Below, one piece after another: positions 1 through 5,369 of a stretch of DNA of 5,369 nt. Numbering within the stretch: the first letter of the stretch is position 1; each line of letters opens with the position of its first letter. The notes beneath the pieces were generated by a model. The model saw only the letters and a program-made list of their open reading frames with translations, searched no databases and had not been told where the DNA came from. The translations under genes were made by a program, and so were the position numbers. The DNA lies in the NCBI GenBank assembly GCA_016793525.1, contig JAEUJT010000514.1, forward strand, positions 1 to 5,369, read 5' to 3'. Origin of the DNA: Archangium sp. GTDB lineage: Bacteria > Myxococcota > Myxococcia > Myxococcales > Myxococcaceae.

Positions 1-1
1 C

Positions 2-2143
2 ATCATCAAGAAGGCCTACGTCTACTCGGCCAAGGTGCATCAGGGGCAGGTGCGGAAGTCGGGTGAGCCCTACCTCATTCACCCGCTCGAGGTCGCTGGT
101 CTGCTCACGCAGCTCCGCCTCGACGAGGCTTCGATCGTCGCGGGCCTGCTCCACGACACCATCGAAGACACGCTCGCCACCGTCGAAGAAGTGCGCGAGC
201 TGTTCGGCGACGAGGTCGCGCTCATCGTCGACGGGGTGACGAAGCTGTCGAAATTCTCCGCCTCGCAGCAGCTGTCTCAAGAGGAGAAGCAGGCAGAGAA
301 CTTTCGCAAGATGCTGGTGGCCATGGCGCAAGACATTCGCGTCATCTTGGTCAAGCTCGCCGACCGCGTGCACAACATGCGCACGCTCGAGCACATGAGC
401 GAAGAGAAGCAGGCCCGCATCGCGCAAGAGACGCTCGACATCTACGCGCCGCTCGCCAACCGGCTCGGCATCAGCTGGGTGAAGACCGAGCTCGAAGACC
501 TCTCGTTCCGCTACACCAAGCCGAAAGACTACGCCGAGCTCGAGTCGAAGGTGGCGCGCAAGAAGAAGGAGCGCGACCGCTTCATCGACGACGTGGTGGG
601 GCTCATTCAGGGCAAGCTGAAAGACTCGGGCGTGCCGGGCTCCGTCTCGGGCCGCTTCAAGCACTTCTATTCCATCTACAAGAAGATGCGTTCGCATGAG
701 CTCGACTTCGAGCAGGTGCCCGACGTCATCGCGTTTCGCATCGTCACCCCCGACGTGGCCCAGTGCTACGCGGCGCTCGGCCTCATTCACCAGACGTGGA
801 AGCCGGTACCTGGCCGCTTCAAAGACTTCATCGCGATTCCCAAGCCGAACATGTACCAGTCGCTGCACACGACGGTGATCGGCCCGCTCTCGGAGCGCAT
901 CGAGATTCAGATTCGCACCGAAGAAATGCACCGGGTGGCCGAAGAAGGCATCGCGGCGCACTGGGCGTACAAAGAAGGCAAGAGCGCGATGACGCGCGAC
1001 GACGAGAAGTTCGCGTGGTTGCGCCAGCTGCTCGAGTGGCAGCAAGACCTCAAAGACCCCAAGGAGTTCCTCGACACGGTGAAGGTCGACCTCTTCACCG
1101 ACGAGGTCTTCGTCTTCACTCCCAAGGGCGACGTGAAGAGCCTGCCGCGGGGGGCCACGCCGGTCGACTTCGCCTATTCGATTCACTCCGATGTCGGGGC
1201 GAAGTGCGTCGGCGCCAAGGTGAACGGGAAGATCGTCCCCCTCCGGTACAAGCTGAAGAACGGCGACCAGCTCGAGGTGCTCACCAGCCCGCAGGGCCAC
1301 CCGACCAAAGACTGGCTCACCTTCGTCAAGACCAGCCGCGCCCAGCAGCGCATCCGCGCGTTCCTCAAGGAGCAGCAGCGCGACAAGAGCCTGCAGCTCG
1401 GCCGCGAGCTCACCGAGCGCGAGTTCAAGCGCTACGGCCTCAACCTGAACAAGCTGCTCCGCAGCGGCGCCATCAAGCAGCACCTCGACGGCTACGGCGT
1501 GCACAACGAAGAAGATCTGCTGGTGGCCATCGGCTACGGCAAGGTTCAGCCGAGCCAGCTCGCCGAGCTGCTGGTGCCTCCGGAGACCGCCCAGGCCGCG
1601 CGCGAGGCCAAGGCGCCGTCGCAGATCGCACCACCGTCTCCGTCGTCGCCCAGCGGCATTCTCAACAGCGTCACGTCGCTGGCGAAGAAGGTCGTCGGTA
1701 TTCGCACCACCGGCGGTGTCTCGGTCGGCGGCATCGACGACGTGCTCATTCGCTTCGGGCGCTGCTGCAACCCGGTGCCGGGCGACGCCATTCTCGGCTT
1801 CATCACCCGCGGCCGCGGCGTCACCGTGCACACCGCGTCGTGCGAGAAGGCGCGCGCGACAGATCCCGAGCGCAAGGTCGACGTCAGCTGGGACGTGAAG
1901 GGCGACTACAAACGGCCGGTGACGCTGCGGGTGCTCACCGCCGACCGACCGGGCCTCCTGGCCGACATCTCCCAGGCGTTCAGCAAGAAGGGCGTGAACA
2001 TCTCCCAGGCGAACTGCCGCGCCACCGGAGATGATCGCGCGGTGAACACCTTCGAGGTCACCATTTCTGACTTGAAGCAGCTCAACGACCTGATGCGCAG
2101 CATCGAGAAGCTGAGCGGCGTGTTCACCGTCGAACGCGTGTAG
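2..2143 (+). CDS. relA: Bifunctional (p)ppGpp synthetase/hydrolase, Rel/SpoT family (5' partial)
   Basis: Long RSH enzyme of the stringent response: it transfers pyrophosphate from ATP to GDP/GTP to make (p)ppGpp and also hydrolyses it, in the cytoplasm and at the ribosome. The frame is open to the left edge, giving 713 visible residues. The GTG at 35 is an internal Val, and I estimate 20-25 N-terminal residues are missing. In visible numbering: HD hydrolase domain with IHP (about 27) and HDTIEDT (about 51), plus ANRLGI (about 152); synthetase domain with GRFKHFYSIYKKM (about 217-229), YQSLHT and EIQIRT; TGS domain about 362-429; helical domain, then a Pro/Ser-rich linker about 525-552; zinc-finger-like GRCCNPVPGD (about 586) with later TASC; ACT domain about 639-713. 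The synthetase loop reads RFKD (272-275), the RxKD form of bifunctional Rel rather than the ExDD of synthetase-only RelA. With the intact HD motif, both activities are expected. The symbol could equally be rel or spoT. Confidence 0.97.
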   Translation: MIKKAYVYSAKVHQGQVRKSGEPYLIHPLEVAGLLTQLRLDEASIVAGLLHDTIEDTLATVEEVRELFGDEVALIVDGVTKLSKFSASQQLSQEEKQAENFRKMLVAMAQDIRVILVKLADRVHNMRTLEHMSEEKQARIAQETLDIYAPLANRLGISWVKTELEDLSFRYTKPKDYAELESKVARKKKERDRFIDDVVGLIQGKLKDSGVPGSVSGRFKHFYSIYKKMRSHELDFEQVPDVIAFRIVTPDVAQCYAALGLIHQTWKPVPGRFKDFIAIPKPNMYQSLHTTVIGPLSERIEIQIRTEEMHRVAEEGIAAHWAYKEGKSAMTRDDEKFAWLRQLLEWQQDLKDPKEFLDTVKVDLFTDEVFVFTPKGDVKSLPRGATPVDFAYSIHSDVGAKCVGAKVNGKIVPLRYKLKNGDQLEVLTSPQGHPTKDWLTFVKTSRAQQRIRAFLKEQQRDKSLQLGRELTEREFKRYGLNLNKLLRSGAIKQHLDGYGVHNEEDLLVAIGYGKVQPSQLAELLVPPETAQAAREAKAPSQIAPPSPSSPSGILNSVTSLAKKVVGIRTTGGVSVGGIDDVLIRFGRCCNPVPGDAILGFITRGRGVTVHTASCEKARATDPERKVDVSWDVKGDYKRPVTLRVLTADRPGLLADISQAFSKKGVNISQANCRATGDDRAVNTFEVTISDLKQLNDLMRSIEKLSGVFTVERV

Positions 2144-2156
2144 CGCAGCGCCGCTT

Positions 2157-2213
2157 CAGCGAATGCGCTTGAGCTCAGCGAATGCTCTTGAGCTCAGCGA
2201 ATGCTCTTGAGCA
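2157..2213. repeat. Three tandem copies of a 19-bp unit at a convergent gene junction
   Basis: Copies lie at 2157-2175, 2176-2194 and 2195-2213, with unit CAGCGAATGCTCTTGAGCT. The first copy differs at one base (G at 2167) and the third at its last base (A at 2213). On the minus strand each copy reads CTC AAG (A/C)GC ATT CGC TGA, that is LK(S/R)IR-stop. The right-hand copy is the 3' end of the minus-strand gene and supplies most of its stop codon. Because 19 is not a multiple of three, the three TGAs fall in three different frames. The unit junctions form the palindrome TGAGCTCA at 2170-2177 and 2189-2196, which can pair into an 8-bp stem with an 11-nt loop. There is no T-tract, so a role in transcription termination between the convergent genes is possible but unproven. 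Slipped-strand duplication of the gene end is the likely origin. Confidence 0.93.
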
Positions 2214-4047
2214 CGGTGCGCGCCGTGGCGGTGGTGGCGAACAGCTCGTGCCCGGCTTCCCACCGCAGCGACTCCTGCAGGCGCTGCTTCATGCTCGGGT
2301 TCGCCCGCACGTCGCTCGGCACCTCGCGCAGCGCCGCGCGGAGCAGGCGGTAGTACGGGTCGGCCTTCTTCTCGCTCTTGTCGATGTGCGACGCGACCTC
2401 GCGCAGCAGCATGTTGTCGCTCACCAGCAGCGGGAAGAGGGGAGCGCCGCCGGTCGCGCCGTACTGGAGCAGGGCCACCGCGTCGCTGAAGAGCCCGCTC
2501 AGGCCGAACCCGTCGCCGAACAGGTTGAGCTCGCGAATGCAGATTGCGCTGAACTCGTTGAGGAGCGCCGCCAGCTTGAGCGCCTTGAGCGCCCGCTCGC
2601 CGGTGAGGGTGGCGAACAACGTGCGGGTGGTCCACTGCGGCTCGAGCACCACGTTCGAGGGGTGAAAGCCGGTGCCCTCGGTGGTGGAGCAGAAGCGCAT
2701 CTGCGCCTCGATGGGAGGCCCCTTCGACGCCGGCCCGGAGATGATGCGCACCACCATTTCGCCCACCGACGCCGGCACCACCGCCGAGCGGCCGAAGGTG
2801 TCGGTGAGGCCGGTCTTCACCATCAGCGGCACCGGCACGTCGACCAGCTTCGCGGGGAGGGTGCCGGGAATCGCCGCTCGCAACCGAGGGATGAGCTGGG
2901 CCGCGATCGACTCGAACGAGACGGTGATCTCGTACCCGTCATCGCGCAGCGCGTAGAGAAAGTCGTCGAAGCGCAGGAACTGCTTGCGCAGGAACGTGAG
3001 CTCGAACTTCTTGGCGATGGAGAGCCCGGGGTTGAGCGAGAGCCGCTGGAAGATCTCGGCGATGACCCGGTTGGCGCGCACCTCGTCTTCGCTCAGCGCG
3101 GTCGGCCGCTCATGGCTGAACAAACCGGGCGAGAGCTCTTTGAGCACCGGCGTGCGATCGGGCGTGCGCACGTTGCGCCAGTCGACGAAGTCGTACTTGA
3201 GCGGCAGCAGCTTCGGCGCGAGCTCCGGCAGCCGCACCTTGCCCTGGCGAAACGCGGTGGTCGTCGCCTGCACGCCCAGGTGCAGCTGCTCTGGCGTGAC
3301 CTCGAGCGCCTTCGCGAGTGCCGACGGGTCGCTGAGCGCGGCGGCCACCACGTCGGGGGGCGGGCGAACCCCGGTGCGCTGCATGAGTTGTTGCAGCACC
3401 ATTTCCATGGCGGCCGAGCCGCGAAGGTTGGGGCCCAGGCTCATCAGTACCTGAGGCAGGCTGACGAGATCTTTCGACTGGTACAGCAGGTCTAAACTGC
3501 TGGGGGCCGCGGTCTTCGACCCGATGCCGAACGCCGCGGCGACATCGACGTCGTGCTGAACCGACGGCGCGTCGCCCCCTCCGATGTGCACCGCGTTGAT
3601 GCCCGAGTTGATCGCCAGCATCGGCGGCGGGCCTGCGGGGCGCTGCGGGGGGCGGCTGGAGACGGGGCGAAGTGAGGCCGACGAAGGGGACGACACCTTG
3701 GGCAGCGACGCGCTCGAGGGCGACGAGGTGTACGGCTCGGCTGGGCGAGCTTGTACCCCCGAAGGCGTCGACTGAACGCCAGGCGGGGCCGACATGATGC
3801 CCGACGGCGCTGAGCGAATGCCGCTGGGCAGCGAGTCGAGCGGGCTGGGGCCCGACACGATGGTTTGGTTCTCGAGCTGGATCTTCGGCTTCAGCGCGGG
3901 CGTCGTCGCGGTCTGAGGCGTGATGCGCGGCAGCTTGCTCTGCGACGGCGGCGGCGGCGCCGGCTCGGCTGGCTTCGTCGGCGCAAAGCCAATGGTGGTC
4001 GGCTCGTCGTTCGAGTCCGGCGGGGTGTCGTCATTCGGGGGCGTCAT
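2194..4047 (-). CDS. Uncharacterised 617-residue soluble protein with disordered repeat-bearing N-terminus
   Basis: I do not recognise the family. Residues 1 to about 145 are rich in Pro, Ser, Thr and Ala and probably disordered. They carry four heptads of pattern (A/T/L)P(S/P)G(I/V)xS/A (73-100) and two 11-residue SSPSSASLxxV repeats (108-129). From about 180 the composition becomes that of a folded, largely helical protein: leucine-rich segments at 184-222 and 240-283, a charged helical stretch at 318-395 with paired Lys/Arg, a more beta-like part at about 400-475, then helical segments to the end. There is no signal peptide, transmembrane segment or catalytic motif I can name, so it is probably cytoplasmic. 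It follows the 158-residue gene on the same strand after 45 bp and converges on rel with 50 bp between stop codons. The ATG at 4047 lacks a clear Shine-Dalgarno; it is preferred because the frame continues in typical composition from there. Codon use and lack of frame breaks support a real gene. Confidence 0.85.
   Translation of the reverse strand: MTPPNDDTPPDSNDEPTTIGFAPTKPAEPAPPPPSQSKLPRITPQTATTPALKPKIQLENQTIVSGPSPLDSLPSGIRSAPSGIMSAPPGVQSTPSGVQARPAEPYTSSPSSASLPKVSSPSSASLRPVSSRPPQRPAGPPPMLAINSGINAVHIGGGDAPSVQHDVDVAAAFGIGSKTAAPSSLDLLYQSKDLVSLPQVLMSLGPNLRGSAAMEMVLQQLMQRTGVRPPPDVVAAALSDPSALAKALEVTPEQLHLGVQATTTAFRQGKVRLPELAPKLLPLKYDFVDWRNVRTPDRTPVLKELSPGLFSHERPTALSEDEVRANRVIAEIFQRLSLNPGLSIAKKFELTFLRKQFLRFDDFLYALRDDGYEITVSFESIAAQLIPRLRAAIPGTLPAKLVDVPVPLMVKTGLTDTFGRSAVVPASVGEMVVRIISGPASKGPPIEAQMRFCSTTEGTGFHPSNVVLEPQWTTRTLFATLTGERALKALKLAALLNEFSAICIRELNLFGDGFGLSGLFSDAVALLQYGATGGAPLFPLLVSDNMLLREVASHIDKSEKKADPYYRLLRAALREVPSDVRANPSMKQRLQESLRWEAGHELFATTATARTVLKSIR
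3661..3726 (-). repeat. Coding 11-residue repeat (two copies) in the disordered N-terminus
   Basis: Residues 108-118 and 119-129 of the 617-residue protein are SSPSSASLPKV and SSPSSASLRPV, a direct duplication with two substitutions. A degenerate third start (SSRPP) follows. The units are Ser/Pro-rich, fit a flexible linker, and sit 21 bp downstream in the gene from the heptad block. Confidence 0.85.
3748..3831 (-). repeat. Coding heptad repeats (four) in the disordered N-terminus
   Basis: Residues 73-100 of the 617-residue protein read as four consecutive seven-residue units (LPSGIRS, APSGIMS, APPGVQS, TPSGVQA). Each unit spans 21 bp, so length changes would keep the frame. Such Pro/Gly/Ser units usually form flexible linkers; a specific binding role is only a possibility. 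Confidence 0.85.
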
Positions 4048-4062
4048 GGCGCAGGCCGTTTC

Positions 4063-4068
4063 ATTCTA
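4063..4068 (-). promoter_or_regulatory. Possible -10 box for the 617-residue protein gene
   Basis: The minus strand reads TAGAAT here, five of six matches to TATAAT, in a small AT-richer patch of an otherwise very GC-rich gap. It lies 15 bp upstream of the ATG at 4047, which would give a leader of only about 9 nt. No convincing -35 hexamer is visible at the usual spacing, so the gene may be transcribed mainly from upstream, with this as an optional internal promoter. Confidence 0.3.
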
Positions 4069-4092
4069 CTCGAAAAGGGTCGCGCCGCGCTC

Positions 4093-4569
4093 TCACGGCG
4101 GCCGAACGGTGGCGATTCGGTGGGTGTTGATCAGCACCACGTTTTCGCCGCTGCGGAGCGCGAAAAAACGCGGCGCCCCGTTGAGAAAATCGATGGCCCG
4201 TGAGCGCTCGGGGGAGAGCTCGGCGCTCAGCGTGCCGACGAAGGTGCTGCCGGTGTCGAACGTCACCTCGAGTGTGAGCTCGCGGTGCGTCGACGACACC
4301 TCGGCGGCGTCGCCCAGCGCCAGGGGCTCCGAGGCCGCGAGCGGCTGCACCTTGGCGAACAACACCTGCGCCTTGGCCACCAGCAGCGCGCCGCCGCCCT
4401 CGACGGTCATGGCGAAGAAGGGGTCGCGCCGGTTGAAGAGATCGCCGGGCGACTCCGGGCCTGAATAGGCGATGGCGCTGGGCTGCAGGTGAATGTCGCC
4501 GATCACCGTACGACCGTCAGAGAGCACCACCTCCGAATGATGCGGAACCGTCACTCCCCACGTGCTCAT
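4093..4569 (-). CDS. Uncharacterised 158-residue protein with two copies of a small beta-rich domain
   Basis: The function is unknown. The protein is an internal tandem duplication. Copy one is about residues 13-75 (EVVLSDGRTVIGDI, then DLFNRRDPFFAMT, then LLVAKAQVLFAKVQP). Copy two is about 98-157 (LTLEVTFDTGSTFVGTL, then DFLNGAPRFFALR, then VVLINTHRIATVRP). The shared skeleton is a beta hairpin ending in a Gly turn, a D-x2-N-x4-FFA core, and a final I/V-x-x-V-(Q/R)-P strand. A short Ala/Leu/Glu-rich linker (76-96) joins the copies. The pattern reminds me of small proteins annotated as DUF6812, from memory and unchecked. There is no signal peptide or membrane segment, so it is likely cytoplasmic. 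The start is set at the ATG at 4569, giving MSTWGVTV, because a strong GGAGGG lies just upstream; the in-frame GTG at 4590 has no such site. It precedes the 617-residue gene by 45 bp, probably in the same transcript. Confidence 0.85.
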   Translation of the reverse strand: MSTWGVTVPHHSEVVLSDGRTVIGDIHLQPSAIAYSGPESPGDLFNRRDPFFAMTVEGGGALLVAKAQVLFAKVQPLAASEPLALGDAAEVSSTHRELTLEVTFDTGSTFVGTLSAELSPERSRAIDFLNGAPRFFALRSGENVVLINTHRIATVRPP

Positions 4570-4575
4570 GCGAGT

Positions 4576-4581
4576 CCCTCC
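4576..4581 (-). promoter_or_regulatory. Shine-Dalgarno site deciding the start of the 158-residue gene
   Basis: The minus strand reads GGAGGG, ending 6 nt before the ATG at 4569. This favours that ATG over the in-frame GTG at 4590, which lies on the wrong side of the site. Confidence 0.8.
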
Positions 4582-4624
4582 GCAGCGCACGCTGGCGCAC
4601 TCGGTGAGCGAAGAAAAGTTTTGC

Positions 4625-4630
4625 TACGGT
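4625..4630 (+). promoter_or_regulatory. Possible -10 element for ridA (TGCTACGGT context)
   Basis: TACGGT preceded by TG-C (4622-4624) resembles a degenerate extended -10 box. It ends 6 bp before the ridA ATG, so transcription would begin at about the A of the start codon, giving a leaderless or nearly leaderless mRNA. This fits the absence of a properly spaced Shine-Dalgarno; the purine run GAAGAAAAG at 4610-4618 is too far upstream. Only three of six bases match TATAAT and no clear -35 is seen, so the call is tentative. Confidence 0.35.
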
Positions 4631-4636
4631 GCCTTC

Positions 4637-5020
4637 ATGACGCGACACATCATCTCCACGTCCGACGCGCCGAAGGCCATCGGGCCCTATTCGCAGGCCG
4701 TGAAGGCGACGGGGGCGCTGGTGGTGTGCTCCGGGCAGATTCCCCTCGACCCGGCCACCGGCGAGCTGGTCACCGGCGACATTCGCGCCCAGACCGAGCG
4801 GGTGATGTTGAACCTGAAGGCGGTGCTGGCGGCGGCGGGCGTCGATTTTTCGCACGTCGTGCGCTGCGGCATCTTCCTGGTCGACATGAACGACTTTTCG
4901 GCGGTGAACGAGGTGTACGGCCGTTACTTTCCCGAGGCGCCTCCGGCGCGCGCAACGGTGGCTGTGGCCGCGCTGCCCCGTGGCGCCAGGGTCGAGATCG
5001 ACGCGTTGGCCGTCGCGTGA
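4637..5020 (+). CDS. ridA: RidA family 2-iminobutanoate/2-iminopropanoate deaminase
   Basis: RidA (YjgF/YER057c/UK114 family, often labelled endoribonuclease L-PSP) hydrolyses reactive enamine/imine intermediates, such as 2-aminoacrylate, released by PLP enzymes like threonine/serine dehydratase. It thereby protects PLP enzymes from inactivation. It is a cytoplasmic homotrimer with active sites between subunits. The 127 residues match the family's usual 125-130. Hallmarks seen: AIGPYSQAV (14-22, with Tyr18 at the position of the conserved Tyr17), SGQIPLDP (32-39), Arg105 in PPARATV, the position of the catalytic E. coli Arg105, and Glu120 in GARVEIDALAV. The Cys107 of the E. coli protein is replaced by Thr. 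The ATG at 4637 is chosen because the family N-terminus begins there; the in-frame GTG at 4562 would add 25 unrelated residues. It is divergent from the 158-residue gene and 29 bp upstream of the exported-protein gene, with which it is probably cotranscribed. Confidence 0.97.
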   Translation: MTRHIISTSDAPKAIGPYSQAVKATGALVVCSGQIPLDPATGELVTGDIRAQTERVMLNLKAVLAAAGVDFSHVVRCGIFLVDMNDFSAVNEVYGRYFPEAPPARATVAVAALPRGARVEIDALAVA

Positions 5021-5040
5021 CGTGTCGCGGAAGCGACGTG
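5021..5040 (+). promoter_or_regulatory. Hairpin with GGAA tetraloop between ridA and the next gene
   Basis: The RNA starting directly after the ridA stop can fold into an 8-bp stem (5021-5028 with 5033-5040, including two G-U pairs) closed by the GNRA-type loop GGAA. The 3' strand ends on the first G of the downstream Shine-Dalgarno. It has no following T-tract, so it is not a standard intrinsic terminator. Partial masking of the downstream ribosome site, or mRNA stabilisation of ridA, is possible. Confidence 0.5.
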
Positions 5041-5043
5041 GAG
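5040..5043 (+). promoter_or_regulatory. Shine-Dalgarno site of the exported-protein gene
   Basis: GGAG lies 6 nt before the ATG at 5050 and supports that codon over the GTG that immediately follows it at 5053. Its first G is also the last paired base of the upstream hairpin. Confidence 0.7.
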
Positions 5044-5049
5044 CGGATC

Positions 5050-5369
5050 ATGGTGAAGCAGCTTGTGGTGGCCACGCTGTGTGTGTCGTTTGGAGCGTGG
5101 GCGCAGGGAACCGCGCTGGCCCAGGGCACGCCTCCGGGGTGGTCTCCACCGCCGTTGGTGCCAGCGAGCCCAGAGGCGCCGCCGCCGCCTCCTCCTCCGT
5201 CGGTGCCGGGCGTGGCTCCGAAGCTCACCCCGTCATCGCAAGCGTACCCGTATTCTCCGTACGGCCCCGGCGCGAAGGAGCCCCTCGAGCCCGAGATCGG
5301 CTTGATGGTGAGTGAGTCGCTCTTCGGCATGCTCACGGCGGCCGGCGTCACGGTACTCCCGTATTTCCT
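5050..5369 (+). CDS. Exported proline-rich protein of unknown function (3' partial)
   Basis: The frame stays open to the right edge, giving 106 residues and an incomplete codon. The N-terminus looks like a Sec signal peptide: MVKQ, a hydrophobic core LVVATLCVSFGAWA, then two possible signal peptidase I sites, after Ala18 (AWA before QGT) and Ala24 (ALA before QGT). Cys11 sits inside the hydrophobic core without a proper lipobox, so a lipoprotein is unlikely. Residues 28-57 are proline-rich with seven consecutive prolines at 44-50, typical of a periplasmic linker. Residues 83-106 (from EIGLMVSE to VLPYF) are hydrophobic and may begin a membrane segment or a beta-rich envelope domain. It follows ridA by 29 bp with a good Shine-Dalgarno, so cotranscription is likely. 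I cannot name the family from this part. Confidence 0.8.
   Translation, partial: MVKQLVVATLCVSFGAWAQGTALAQGTPPGWSPPPLVPASPEAPPPPPPPSVPGVAPKLTPSSQAYPYSPYGPGAKEPLEPEIGLMVSESLFGMLTAAGVTVLPYF

Noticed and set aside
35..37. GTG as the start of rel
   Set aside because: The upstream codons (encoding IIKKAYVYSAK) continue the typical Rel N-terminus without a stop, so the gene begins outside the window.
763..2034. Plus-strand open frame (423 codons) inside rel
   Set aside because: Arg/Ala/Pro-rich out-of-frame shadow of the clearly conserved Rel sequence.
2156..2635. Minus-strand 159-codon frame overlapping the end of the 617-residue gene
   Set aside because: Arg/His/Ala-rich composition marks it as a shadow. 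It ends in LKRIR only because it runs into the third repeat copy in another frame.
2182..3495. Long plus-strand open frame (437 codons) opposite the 617-residue gene
   Set aside because: Its product is dominated by Arg, Glu, His, Ala and Gly without domain pattern, as expected from the antisense of a GC-rich gene. It also starts inside the 19-bp repeats.
4585..4600. GCGCAC direct repeat (4585-4590 and 4595-4600) in the divergent region as a possible operator
   Set aside because: Six-base repeats are expected by chance in DNA of this composition and no symmetry or regulator gene supports an operator.
4562..4636. Upstream GTG start extending RidA by 25 residues
   Set aside because: The added residues do not resemble the family N-terminus and would overlap the start of the divergent gene.
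4770..5351. Minus-strand 193-codon frame opposite ridA and the exported protein
   Set aside because: Gly/Pro/Arg-rich composition and full overlap with the well-supported ridA.

Overview
The window is GC-rich DNA (roughly two-thirds GC by eye) with strong G/C bias at third codon positions. The large Rel protein, the proline-rich exported and disordered proteins, and the style of the uncharacterised genes suggest a myxobacterium or relative (Myxococcota, formerly Deltaproteobacteria). This assignment is inference from resemblance, not from a marker gene or a search.

Layout, left to right. (1) Bases 2-2143 (+) hold almost all of a bifunctional (p)ppGpp synthetase/hydrolase (Rel/SpoT type), lacking only its first twenty or so residues beyond the left edge. 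HD, synthetase, TGS, helical, zinc-finger-like and ACT regions are all recognisable. (2) A short convergent junction carries three tandem copies of a 19-bp unit (2157-2213). It spans the 3' end of the opposing gene and puts a TGA in all three frames of the minus strand. (3) Two minus-strand genes I cannot assign to a known function lie next, probably in one transcript read right to left. The first is a 158-residue protein made of two copies of the same small domain (4569-4093). The second is a 617-residue soluble protein with a long disordered, repeat-bearing N-terminus (4047-2194). (4) A 67-bp divergent region separates them from ridA (4637-5020, +), which encodes a complete RidA enamine/imine deaminase. 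(5) Just downstream, after a tight GNRA-loop hairpin, comes the start of a secreted or envelope protein with a signal peptide and a poly-proline linker (5050 to the right edge, incomplete).

Functionally, Rel sets the stringent-response alarmone level and RidA removes reactive enamines made by PLP enzymes of amino-acid metabolism. As I recall, the two genes are close neighbours in some related deltaproteobacteria, so the minus-strand pair may be an insertion between them. There is no gene-free stretch over 300 bases, and I see no tRNA, rRNA, CRISPR array, insertion sequence or phage gene. Nothing here amounts to a clearly new system. The best candidates for novelty are the unassigned two-gene minus-strand unit and the frame-independent stop repeat at its end.
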